This document shows, piece by piece, positions 6,724-13,761 of a stretch of DNA of 23,732 bases. Source of the stretch: Candidatus Jacksonbacteria bacterium (GTDB taxonomy: Bacteria; Patescibacteriota; Patescibacteriia; UBA9629; GWA2-43-13); assembly GCA_018698735.1 (NCBI GenBank), contig JABIPD010000074.1:1-23732 (forward strand), given 5' to 3'. Each line of letters opens with the position of its first letter. Position 1 is the stretch's first letter. The translations under genes and the position numbers were made by a program. The notes under the pieces are model-generated. The model did no database searches. It was not told the origin of the DNA and saw only the letters and a program-made list of their open reading frames with translations.

Positions 6724-8904
6724 ATGGAAAATTCCTTAGAACAAATAATCCTGAATGCATACAACGAAGATGCACCAATAAAAGCCACCATCGGCAAGCC
6801 AGGAAAGGCCGGTAGGTGTATTTTAATTGGCCATATAGTAGAACAAAGCCCTGAATGGTCGCAAACGCTTAAGCGAATTGAAGAAACCGTAAAAAAAGGA
6901 TACTCAGATGCCGTTACCGAAGACCCAGAAGCAGCATTGGAAAGATCGTTACAGAGTGCAAACTATGCGATTGCACAAGTTGTAAAAGAACACGGTAAGG
7001 ATTGGCTTAAGCAGTTTCATTTTTTGGCGGCTTCGTTCAAAAATAAACAAGTCCATTTTAGTCGTGTAGGTAAAGTTCATGCATTTCTAGTTTACAATAA
7101 TTCCATCTCCGACCTCGCGCCCCTTACTTACGAGGATTTAGAAAATAAAAACCCTCTTAAAACATTTTCTTCTATTATTAGCGGAGACCTTACAAAAGGC
7201 TCTCATCTTATTTTTTGTACCGACAGTGTTCTTGACTATCTTTCACTCGAGAGACTTAAAAAAACAATTAGTGAATCTGAAATAGGAAAAAGAGAGGATG
7301 CTTTTAGAACGCTCTTAGGAAAAGCTCCTTCTCAAACACCCTTTGGGCTTCTTATTGTATCAAGAACCGGCAGCACGGAGACTAAAGCAAAAAAGATTAC
7401 AAAAAAAACATATACCAGCTCTCTTCCAGAAATAACGATAGAAGAAACACCGCTTCCATCACCAGAAAAACCGAAAACCGAGCAAAAGGCTACCCCAAAG
7501 CATGTTATTTCTGAAAGTTTTACAGCTCCGCCATTGTTCCCTACAGGTGAACAAAAAATTTCTCTTTTTTCTAATATCAGCGCCATGTGGAAAAAATGGG
7601 TAGCATATGTAAAGGACCTTCAAAGAGGATCTCGCAAAAATTCATCTCGCTCTGTTGGATACTCTCGCGTAAAAAAACAAGGTAAAACATCTCCTCTTAT
7701 TATTATAAAAGGAAGTATAACCGCGCTATTCCTTCTTCTTACTCGAATAATTAGAACACTTCTATCGTTCTGGAAAACAACCTCCAAATCAACAAAAATT
7801 CTTATTGGAGTTGCATTGCTTCTGCTTATTTTATTTATCGGAAATCTAGGAAGAACTCAGCAGAATAAATCCGAAGAAAACAACGTTCAAACGTTCAACC
7901 AATCGCTCGATACGATTCAGTCTTTCCAAGACCGTGCTAGCTCGGCTTTATTGTATGGAGATATTAAAACAGCAAGAGAAAATTTAACCAAAGCCCAAGA
8001 ATTAACTCAAGCGCTACCAACAGACACAGAAGAGCACCAAGAAAAACAGCAAACACTGCTTACTCAGATAGAAATTCAAACAAATAAAACAAGAAACCTT
8101 ACCACCATAGAAGAACCGATCCTTATTGTAGACCTCCAGGTTGCAGACACAGCAATTAACCCTAAACGATTGGTTATGGTAAAAGACACGCTCTATACCT
8201 ATAACCCGGCTACAAATGCATTACTCACCATAAACCCAGAAAATAAAGTAGCGACCCAAATTCCAACATCTGCAGTAAGCACTGGATATTTCGAAGACGC
8301 ACTCGCTGGAGATAATTCAGATGTTCTTCTCTATCACAACAACAACGGATTTGTTCGGTTTAATACCGAAACACAAGAATATACAACCCAAACAATTTCG
8401 CTTAATTCGGAAGATATTGTGGGTTCTATGGAATATTATCAAAACAGACTCTACCGAATAGACACCAGCCAGAACCAAATATTCCGACATCGAAAAAATG
8501 GAGATGCATTCGGAACAGGAACTGCATGGATAACAAGCACCCCTATCCCAGATTTATCTCTTGCGCAGGACATAGCTATCGACGGGAATATTTATGTACT
8601 GCTCGGATCTGGACAAATTCTTGAATTTTTCTCAGGAAAAGAAACAAACATTACTATAACAAACGTTGACCCATGGTTCTCTACCCCAACCAGAATAGTA
8701 ACCTCACCTGAAATGAAGTATCTGTATGTACTCGACCCAGGAAGTAAACGAATTGTTATTCTTACAAAAGAAGGAGTTATGGTAAACCAATACACCTCAG
8801 AAAAATTCACCGATCTTCGTGATATCGCTATAGACGAAACAAACCAAAAAGCCTATTTACTCAGCGGCAAAAAAATCTACGGTATTACATTTATCCTTCA
8901 ATAA
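6724..8904 (+). CDS. Membrane protein with degenerate PP2C-like domain and extracytoplasmic beta-propeller
   Basis: 726 residues. Residues about 30-215 resemble a PP2C/SpoIIE-type phosphatase fold (FLAASFKNKQVHFSRVGKVH, then SHLIFCTDSVLDYL). The first metal-binding motif (DGMGGH-like) is absent and TDG has become TDS, so catalysis is doubtful. Residues 215-320 are a Lys/Pro/Ser-rich linker. An amphipathic hydrophobic stretch at 324-348 and a clear transmembrane helix at 359-374 (ILIGVALLLLILFIGN) follow. Residues 380-460 are helical, probably a coiled coil. Residues 465-726 form strand repeats resembling a beta-propeller (TLYTYNPATNALLTI, RLYRIDTSQNQIFR, YLYVLDPGSKRIVIL, KAYLLSGKKIYG). The inferred topology is phosphatase-like domain inside, propeller outside. 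It is transcribed divergently from the regulator and alone on its strand here. No Shine-Dalgarno site is seen. Function unknown; a signalling or phosphoprotein-binding envelope sensor is one reading. Confidence 0.8.
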   Translation: MENSLEQIILNAYNEDAPIKATIGKPGKAGRCILIGHIVEQSPEWSQTLKRIEETVKKGYSDAVTEDPEAALERSLQSANYAIAQVVKEHGKDWLKQFHFLAASFKNKQVHFSRVGKVHAFLVYNNSISDLAPLTYEDLENKNPLKTFSSIISGDLTKGSHLIFCTDSVLDYLSLERLKKTISESEIGKREDAFRTLLGKAPSQTPFGLLIVSRTGSTETKAKKITKKTYTSSLPEITIEETPLPSPEKPKTEQKATPKHVISESFTAPPLFPTGEQKISLFSNISAMWKKWVAYVKDLQRGSRKNSSRSVGYSRVKKQGKTSPLIIIKGSITALFLLLTRIIRTLLSFWKTTSKSTKILIGVALLLLILFIGNLGRTQQNKSEENNVQTFNQSLDTIQSFQDRASSALLYGDIKTARENLTKAQELTQALPTDTEEHQEKQQTLLTQIEIQTNKTRNLTTIEEPILIVDLQVADTAINPKRLVMVKDTLYTYNPATNALLTINPENKVATQIPTSAVSTGYFEDALAGDNSDVLLYHNNNGFVRFNTETQEYTTQTISLNSEDIVGSMEYYQNRLYRIDTSQNQIFRHRKNGDAFGTGTAWITSTPIPDLSLAQDIAIDGNIYVLLGSGQILEFFSGKETNITITNVDPWFSTPTRIVTSPEMKYLYVLDPGSKRIVILTKEGVMVNQYTSEKFTDLRDIAIDETNQKAYLLSGKKIYGITFILQ

Positions 8905-8916
8905 CTGCCTTATTCT

Positions 8917-8960
8917 CCCCTCCTTTTGCATTAAGGAGGGGATCCGCCAGCTAGCGGAAG
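8917..8960. repeat. Palindromic intergenic repeats after the propeller gene
   Basis: Two adjacent hairpins: CCCCTCCTT/AAGGAGGGG (8917-8941) and TCCGC-cagcta-GCGGA (8943-8958). The second core recurs at 10378-10393 as TCCGCCAGCTGGCGGA and, with a different loop, at 14587-14603, so it belongs to a dispersed family. Confidence 0.6.
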
Positions 8961-8990
8961 GTGTGGTTTTTCCTAAAACATCAACTCGAA

Positions 8991-9027
8991 AATAAAAAAC
9001 GGCTCATGTAATGAGCCGTTTTTTATT
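8991..9027. terminator. Bidirectional intrinsic terminator between the propeller gene and rplL
   Basis: AAAAAACGGCTCAT-gta-ATGAGCCGTTTTTT, a 14-base perfect stem with A/T flanks that gives a U-run on either strand. It sits between two converging genes and should end both the rplJL transcript and the plus-strand transcript. Confidence 0.85.
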
Positions 9028-9040
9028 TCTAACTGATTTC

Positions 9041-9541
9041 TTATTTCAATGTAACAGTAGCACCGGCTTCTTCTAGTTTAGCTTTCATTTCATCTGCTTC
9101 TTCTTTTGTTGCACCTTCTTTAAGTGCTTTTGGAGCAGCTTCTACTAAATCTTTTGCTTCTTTAAGTCCGATTTCGGTAACAGCACGAACGGCTTTAATA
9201 ACACCGATCTTGTTGTCTCCTGCTGCGGTAAGCTCTACGGTAAAGCTTGTCTTTTCTTCTGCAGCTTCTTCTCCGCCTCCAGCTGCTCCGCCTGCCATCA
9301 TCATAGGTGCAGATGCAGATACGCCGAATTTGTCTTCCAAAACTTTTACTAATTCTGAAAGCTCAAGCACGGACATGTCTTCGATTCCTTTTACAAGGTC
9401 TTTAAACTTTGCAGGAACTTCTACGTCTTTTGATTCTTCTTTTACTTCTTCGGCTGCTTCCTTTTTTTCTTCTCCTTTAGCGCTTGCCCCGTCCGCACCG
9501 TCCTTTGCGTGACTGGGGTCTTTCTTTGCTTCGTCTGCCAT
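9041..9541 (-). CDS. rplL: 50S ribosomal protein L7/L12 with extended N-terminus
   Basis: 166 residues, about 40 longer than the usual 120-130. Residues 44-80 are the dimerisation domain (FKDLVKGIEDMSVLELSELV, then LEDKFGVSASAP). A hinge of Met/Ala/Gly (MMMAGGAAGGGEEAAEE) follows, and the C-terminal factor-binding domain carries the conserved GDNKIGVIKAVR, GLKEAKDLVEAAP and EEAGATVTLK. It forms the ribosomal stalk that recruits translation GTPases. Residues 1-42 are an Ala/Lys/Glu-rich, probably disordered extension. The only nearby alternative start is Met56, inside the dimerisation domain, so part of the extension must be translated. It lies 81 bases downstream of rplJ with two tight hairpins in the gap. 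No Shine-Dalgarno site is visible. Confidence 0.95.
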   Translation of the reverse strand: MADEAKKDPSHAKDGADGASAKGEEKKEAAEEVKEESKDVEVPAKFKDLVKGIEDMSVLELSELVKVLEDKFGVSASAPMMMAGGAAGGGEEAAEEKTSFTVELTAAGDNKIGVIKAVRAVTEIGLKEAKDLVEAAPKALKEGATKEEADEMKAKLEEAGATVTLK

Positions 9542-9575
9542 AAAATTATAGGTTAATGAATTTATGATTTAGATT

Positions 9576-9605
9576 TCACCCTTTGGGTGACCACTCAAAG
9601 AGTGG
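9576..9605 (-). promoter_or_regulatory. Twin three-base-loop hairpins in the rplJ-rplL spacer
   Basis: TCACCC-ttt-GGGTGA (9576-9590) abuts CCACTC-aaa-GAGTGG (9591-9605). Both are six-pair stems with three-base loops and no base between them. They could affect RNA processing or the L10:L12 ratio, or be a small repeat element. No U-run follows, so they are not typical terminators. Confidence 0.5.
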
Positions 9606-9622
9606 CTTTATGTATAAGCATG

Positions 9623-10147
9623 TTATTGTTTTGTTTCACCAATAGCATGAAGAGCAGTAACCAATCCACGAATATTTCCAGCAAGCACATTTACAAATCC
9701 GGAAACAGGAGCATTAATAGTTGCGACTGTTTTTGCGAGCAACTCTTCTCTAGAAGGTAACAACGCAAGCGCGTTAACTTCTGTTGCCTCTAATGTTTTA
9801 GATTCTAAAACACCACCAAGAATTGTAACGTTTTCCTGCTCTTTGGTAAATGCATGGACTGTCTTTGCTGCACCAACTTCATCGCCTTCACTAAAAGCGA
9901 TCATAAGGTTTCCGGTAATGTCAGAGACATCGATTTCTTCAACCTTTTTATCTACAAGCAATTTTGCGAGCAATGTCTTTTTTACTACAGACATTTTTAC
10001 GTTTTCGTCTCGCATGTTGCTGCGTAACGATTCAAGCGCTGTAATTGGAGTTGCCGTAAATTCTGCAACTACCACAGACTTTGCTTCATCAAATTGAGTA
10101 GAAAGCTCTGTAAGCGCGGTCTCTTTCTGTTGTCTTGTTTTTGCCAT
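9623..10147 (-). CDS. rplJ: 50S ribosomal protein L10
   Basis: 174 residues from the ATG at 10147, a normal length. L10 anchors L7/L12 dimers on the 23S rRNA. The N-terminal MAKTRQQKETALTELSTQF and the segment SVVVAEFTATPITALESLRS are typical of the family, as are MSVVKKTLLAKLLVD and the C-terminal helix region ending in VTALHAIGETKQ that holds L12 dimers. An in-frame ATG at 10174 would add nine residues unlike the family. GGATCGAG precedes the chosen ATG at about the distance expected of a ribosome site. It is preceded by a strong promoter and an L10-type leader with a hairpin plus U-run, so the operon is likely autoregulated by L10 or L10(L12)4. Confidence 0.95.
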   Translation of the reverse strand: MAKTRQQKETALTELSTQFDEAKSVVVAEFTATPITALESLRSNMRDENVKMSVVKKTLLAKLLVDKKVEEIDVSDITGNLMIAFSEGDEVGAAKTVHAFTKEQENVTILGGVLESKTLEATEVNALALLPSREELLAKTVATINAPVSGFVNVLAGNIRGLVTALHAIGETKQ

Positions 10148-10201
10148 AAACTCGATCCGAATATACAAATGCATCCGAATGACACGAATATATATTTCGA
10201 T

Positions 10202-10229
10202 AAAAAAACGACTATGTATTCCATAGTCG
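10202..10229 (-). terminator. Attenuator hairpin in the rplJL leader
   Basis: CGACTATG-gaata-CATAGTCG followed by seven T in the minus direction (arms 10209-10216 and 10222-10229). It lies inside the leader, 55 bases before the rplJ start, so it must be conditional or leaky: it is an attenuator rather than an operon end. Confidence 0.75.
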
Positions 10230-10315
10230 ACCTCGGAACAAGCCTAATATAAGCTTATTCGCTCCTAGCACAAGAAATTAAGGGATATTTCACCCACTTG
10301 TGATCTCTGGAATAC
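10230..10315 (-). promoter_or_regulatory. Probable ribosomal protein L10 leader
   Basis: The transcribed leader of rplJ contains CACAAG pairing with CTTGTG, then CTAGGAGCG, a second imperfect stem GAATAAGC/GCTTGTTC, and TTCCGAGGTCGAC next to the attenuator. The TTCC-GAGGT piece resembles the conserved TTCCTGCCGAGGT part of the L10 leader family of Firmicutes. L10 binding here would favour the attenuator and lower its own synthesis. The assignment is by eye. Confidence 0.6.
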
Positions 10316-10321
10316 CTACAC

Positions 10322-10350
10322 AATCTAACAAATACACCACTTTATGTCAA
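10322..10350 (-). promoter_or_regulatory. Promoter of the rplJL operon
   Basis: A perfect -35 TTGACA (10345-10350), a 17-base spacer and -10 TAGATT (10322-10327). Transcription should start near 10315, giving a leader of about 168 bases before rplJ. Confidence 0.75.
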
Positions 10351-10365
10351 CTCCCATACCTAGCA

Positions 10366-10477
10366 CGTCATCCTGATCCGCCAGCTGGCGGAGAAGGATC
10401 TCTGCATGAGTCAAAAACAAAGATTCTTCTCCTGATGCAGCCTCCCTGTCACAAGGACGGGGCGCGGCAGAATGACG
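10366..10477. repeat. Composite palindromic intergenic element
   Basis: A 112-base element bounded by CGTCAT (10366) and its complement ATGACG (10472-10477). Inside are TCCGCCAGCTGGCGGA, a CTGCAT/ATGCAG stem, and CCCTGTC-acaag-GACGGGG. Its GTCACAAGGACGGGGC stretch recurs exactly at 14545-14560, again followed by a near-identical CGGCAG. It lies between the rplJL promoter and mltG and has no coding capacity, so it is a REP- or MITE-like non-autonomous repeat. Confidence 0.65.
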
Positions 10478-10483
10478 AAAAAA

Positions 10484-11545
10484 CTACCTTAAATATTTCG
10501 ATTTATTAAGCTTGTGTTCCTCGAAATCTTTACTAAAAATAGTAGTTCCATCTTTAGCATTCAAGAAATACCAATACGGATTATCTTCAGGATAAATAGC
10601 AGCTGTTAAAGACTCGATACTCGGATTGCTAATAGGCCCTGGTGGTAATCCACCATATTTATAGGTGTTATATGGCGAATTTAATCTGGTGTCGTCCAAA
10701 GAAATGGCTGGAGTATCTTTGCCTGTTACATAATTCACGGTCGAATCCATCTGCAATGGAATACCAGCATCTATTCTACGTAAAATAAGATCTGTAACCT
10801 TTTTCCTATCTTCCAGCGTGCGAACTTCTCTTTCTAAAATAGACGCCATAATAACAACATCGTATACCTCCCTATTCTGATTTTTAATCTCAGCTCGCAT
10901 CTCAGTCGTTAATCTACTATCAAATTCATCGAGCATCCGAACAATAACATCCTCGACTGCGGCATCTTTGAAAATTCTGTACGTATCTGGAAACAAAAAT
11001 CCTTCTAATTGCGTTACCCCTTCTAAAAATTCGTATTTCTGTATTATTTCTCCAGGATTATTAACCAGCGTAATAAACGACTCGTCTGTTGTTATCTCTT
11101 CTGTTTTTACATGCTCGTTCATTTCTTTTGCTGTCCAGCCTTCTAAAAAGGTTACCACTCGTTCGTTCGACAGCGGACCAGTAGAAAGCACATTTACAAT
11201 TTTTCCTAAATTCCAATCTTTTTCTAGGATATAGGTTCCAGCCAGCACTTTCCCCTGCAACCCTTTCATTAAAACATATGCCTTAAACCAAAACGCAGAG
11301 CTAATAAACTCTCGCTCTTCAAGATGTACCGCTATTACCCCAACGCCTTCGCCTTTCTCTATAACAAAAACATTTTCTTGGTTTACTTCGTCGCCAACAA
11401 CAGCTGGTGGTTGCGCAGAAGGAGTGGTTTCTGGAAAAATACCTTGAAACAAAAAATAGCTTAAAGCTCCGATCGCTATAAGCAAAGCAAACCGAATTAT
11501 TCGGTGTTTTCGCGGCTGTGGTTGCTGGCGATAAAATTGATTCAT
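10484..11545 (-). CDS. mltG: Endolytic peptidoglycan transglycosylase MltG (YceG family)
   Basis: 353 residues. A basic N-terminal tail is followed by one membrane anchor (about residues 17-35, IRFALLIAIGALSYFLFQG). The extracytoplasmic part has a LysM-like region (VFVIEKGEGVGVIAVHLEER) and the YceG catalytic domain: LEGFLFPDTYRI (180-191), ASILEREV with the presumed catalytic Glu at 238, QMDSTVNYV (265-273), then YNTYKYGGLPPGPISNPS and YFLNAKDGTTIFSKDFEEH. The family cleaves nascent glycan strands and limits chain length in peptidoglycan. Its start overlaps the manC stop as ATGA, indicating translational coupling. Length and motif order match complete family members. Confidence 0.95.
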   Translation of the reverse strand: MNQFYRQQPQPRKHRIIRFALLIAIGALSYFLFQGIFPETTPSAQPPAVVGDEVNQENVFVIEKGEGVGVIAVHLEEREFISSAFWFKAYVLMKGLQGKVLAGTYILEKDWNLGKIVNVLSTGPLSNERVVTFLEGWTAKEMNEHVKTEEITTDESFITLVNNPGEIIQKYEFLEGVTQLEGFLFPDTYRIFKDAAVEDVIVRMLDEFDSRLTTEMRAEIKNQNREVYDVVIMASILEREVRTLEDRKKVTDLILRRIDAGIPLQMDSTVNYVTGKDTPAISLDDTRLNSPYNTYKYGGLPPGPISNPSIESLTAAIYPEDNPYWYFLNAKDGTTIFSKDFEEHKLNKSKYLR

Positions 11546-12612
11546 AAATAATCTTCGTGGCCTTCTTCTTTCATTTTTTGTACAACCTCTTTAACTCGCT
11601 GTGCTTGATCTTTCGGACACACAAGCAAAGCATCTGGTGTATCTATTATAATAAAATCTTCTAACCCTATTGTTGCTACCAGCCTGTCTTCCTCTGAGTA
11701 AACAAAACTCCTCTTTGTATCTATGCCAACATGCTTTCCTTTTACAATCATTTCATCGTCGGTCTTAGATTCAGAGGTTAAAATATCTTGAACCGCTCGC
11801 CAATGCCCTATATCTGCCCAGCCGATGTGTGCTGGAATAACCATAAGCCCTTGGACCTTTTCCATAATAGCATAATCTATCGAGATAGTCGGCAACGATT
11901 CATACACCTTTCGTTGTTCTTCTTTATCGTTAGTGTTTAAAATTTCTTTTACTCCATCGTAAATTTCTGGTGTATGCTTTTCGTATAAACCAATTAACGT
12001 TTGTATTGGAAAAAAGAATTGCAATGGATTCCACAAAAAATTACCTTGGCTAATATATTCTTCCGCTGTTTTCTGATCTGGCTTCTCTACAAATTGATTA
12101 ACTGGATACACATTGTCATCGTTATTGTCATCGTCACTGTATTCGATATATCCATAGCCTGTTTCTGGATAATGAGGAACAACCCCTAACAAAACCCCTG
12201 TTGGATTATGCTTTTCAAACACCTCTGGGATAGATTTTAACAATCGATGATATTCTTCTTCGTTTTTAATAAACGCATCCGATCCACAAATACCTACAAT
12301 ACAATCCGGATCTTTTTGAGCGATAGTCATTATAGACAAACATATTGCTGCTGCGTTATCTCTTTTTGCTGGCTCTGCAATAATATGGCCGTCTGCTATC
12401 TCTGAGCTTTGTTCTTTAATAAGTTCTTTGTATTGCTCGTGGGTAGATACAAAAACACTGTCGCCTACTATAGGAGTAAGGCGATTGATTGTTTTTTGAA
12501 GCAAGGTATCTTGATCGAGAAATGGTTTTACCTGTTTGGGTGACTGTTTACGAGATATAGGCCACAACCGCGTTCCATGCCCACCAGCCAGTATTAACAT
12601 CGATAATTTCAT
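11542..12612 (-). CDS. manC: Mannose-1-phosphate guanylyltransferase
   Basis: 356 residues from the ATG at 12612; an in-frame ATG two codons earlier (12618) is possible. It is a sugar nucleotidyltransferase that makes GDP-mannose from GTP and mannose-1-phosphate for surface polysaccharide or glycan synthesis. The N-terminal LAGGHGTRLWPISRKQSPKQ is the GMP-type pyrophosphorylase loop. NQFVEKPDQ is the family's FVEKP motif, and GNFLWNPLQFFF and ISIDYAIMEK are typical of the group. Only a short C-terminal part follows the catalytic domain, so the phosphomannose isomerase domain of bifunctional ManC/AlgA proteins is absent. A good promoter ends almost at the start codon, suggesting a leaderless message. 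It is co-transcribed and coupled with mltG. Confidence 0.9.
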   Translation of the reverse strand: MKLSMLILAGGHGTRLWPISRKQSPKQVKPFLDQDTLLQKTINRLTPIVGDSVFVSTHEQYKELIKEQSSEIADGHIIAEPAKRDNAAAICLSIMTIAQKDPDCIVGICGSDAFIKNEEEYHRLLKSIPEVFEKHNPTGVLLGVVPHYPETGYGYIEYSDDDNNDDNVYPVNQFVEKPDQKTAEEYISQGNFLWNPLQFFFPIQTLIGLYEKHTPEIYDGVKEILNTNDKEEQRKVYESLPTISIDYAIMEKVQGLMVIPAHIGWADIGHWRAVQDILTSESKTDDEMIVKGKHVGIDTKRSFVYSEEDRLVATIGLEDFIIIDTPDALLVCPKDQAQRVKEVVQKMKEEGHEDYL

Positions 12613-12620
12613 GTGCATCT

Positions 12621-12650
12621 ATCTTACCATTAGATTTTCAACTCTGACAA
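12621..12650 (-). promoter_or_regulatory. Promoter of manC-mltG
   Basis: -35 TTGTCA (12645-12650), an 18-base spacer and -10 TAAGAT (12621-12626). The expected start, about 12614, coincides with the manC start codon region (12612 or 12618), leaving no room for a ribosome site. Confidence 0.6.
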
Positions 12651-12658
12651 TTGATCAA

Positions 12659-13147
12659 TTATTTCTTATCTATATCAACCCTTTTACTAATATAATTAGT
12701 TTGTTTTCTGTAAGAAACAAGAAAGAGAACAAACAATAAAATGAGCAAGATTGGTTCGTTCCAGAGTTTTAGTGAAACATACATAGAGGTTAAAACTTCA
12801 TACATCTTCAACAAAAACAGCAAAATAAACATGGCAATAAACGCTCGATACATATTATTTTGCTCGGAAAGTGTTTCTATTTTCTTATCACCTCTGCATG
12901 CTTTTACAAACTCCGAATAATTACTAAATTTCACAAAAGTAGTCCATCTTAATAACGGTTCTATAAACAAAGATCCTACTCTACTAATTATTAAGCCGAC
13001 AAAATAATACAAAAACAAACCTATTAGAATATTCTCCTGAATTAAGGAATAAGGAGTAAACGCCTCTACTAATATAGAAAAAACTACTCCAGGCACTAAT
13101 TCGTTCAAAAGACTATACGAAGATATTTTAGAAATAATCTCGTTCAT
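12659..13147 (-). CDS. Orphan multi-pass membrane protein
   Basis: 162 residues with three clear hydrophobic segments (about 40-58, 100-118 and 131-147) and a possible fourth at 17-31. Between segments lies a conserved-looking loop, ISRVGSLFIEPLLRWTTF through SEQNNMYRAFIAMF, rich in charged residues. The C-terminus is basic (YRKQTNYISKRVDIDKK). I do not recognise a named family. Small proteins of this layout occur sporadically in unrelated bacteria, which may indicate an accessory gene, but I cannot show this here. Forty-six bases separate its stop from the manC start codon at 12612, and manC has its own promoter in that gap. It is AT-rich and lies just downstream of the tRNA operon terminator, a common insertion location. 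Confidence 0.7.
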   Translation of the reverse strand: MNEIISKISSYSLLNELVPGVVFSILVEAFTPYSLIQENILIGLFLYYFVGLIISRVGSLFIEPLLRWTTFVKFSNYSEFVKACRGDKKIETLSEQNNMYRAFIAMFILLFLLKMYEVLTSMYVSLKLWNEPILLILLFVLFLVSYRKQTNYISKRVDIDKK

Positions 13148-13182
13148 ATTTAAAGGTATTAATAGTATTAAAATTCAAATTA

Positions 13183-13211
13183 ACTCTACCACCAAGTATA
13201 AAAGTGTTCAA
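13183..13211 (-). promoter_or_regulatory. Possible promoter of the orphan membrane protein gene
   Basis: TTGAAC (13206-13211), 17 bases, TAGAGT (13183-13188). The fit is moderate and the AT-rich surroundings offer other -10-like hexamers such as TATACT. Confidence 0.35.
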
Positions 13212-13230
13212 TAAAGGCTAAAATAACACA

Positions 13231-13264
13231 AAATAAACGGCTCATATGGTGAGCCGTTTATTTT
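13231..13264 (-). terminator. Strong intrinsic terminator downstream of the tRNA operon
   Basis: AAATAAACGGCTCA-tatgg-TGAGCCGTTTATTT, a 14-pair perfect stem with A/T-rich base on both sides. On the minus strand it lies downstream of the tRNA-Pro cluster and upstream of the orphan membrane protein. The stem core ACGGCTCA is the same as in the terminator at 8991-9027. Confidence 0.75.
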
Positions 13265-13266
13265 TG

Positions 13267-13320
13267 TAGAGACGCAGCGTTGCTGCGTCTAAAAAAAACG
13301 TTCCACCGGAACGTTTCTAC
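13267..13320. repeat. GTAGAGACGC-type double palindrome
   Basis: Two hairpins, AGACGCAGC-gtt-GCTGCGTCT (13270-13290) and AACGTTCC-acc-GGAACGTT (13298-13315), joined by an A-run and bounded by GTAGA and its complement TCTAC. This is the layout of small dispersed palindromes of the gtagagacg type known from several phyla. It is noncoding. The following bases 13321-13464 hold only weakly REP-like sequence and a GCAGCC/GGCTGC stem (13386-13435) with a T-rich 3' side that may add termination for the tRNA operon. Confidence 0.6.
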
Positions 13321-13464
13321 AATGCATAGATTCCGGGTCAAGCCTCCCCACATGGTCGGGACCAAGCGAAATGACGCGAAAAGAAAACAGCAGCCGTAGT
13401 CTTAGAAAGATGTTGATCTCTCATCAGATTGGCTGCCGTACAGTTGTCTTCCGACCAAAGAAGA

Positions 13465-13541
<77 letters not shown>

Positions 13542-13566
13542 AACATTGCGGACACGTAAGGAAAGA

Positions 13567-13643
<77 letters not shown>

Positions 13644-13668
13644 AACATTACGGACACGTAAGGAAAGG

Positions 13669-13745
<77 letters not shown>

Positions 13746-13761
13746 ACTTTTCGGACGAAAC

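Noticed and set aside
8592..8810. Minus-strand frame inside the propeller domain
   Set aside because: Shadow of the plus-strand gene; no start signal or domain.
10148..10174. Longer L10 beginning at the ATG at 10174
   Set aside because: The extra nine residues do not fit L10 and a ribosome site precedes the ATG at 10147.
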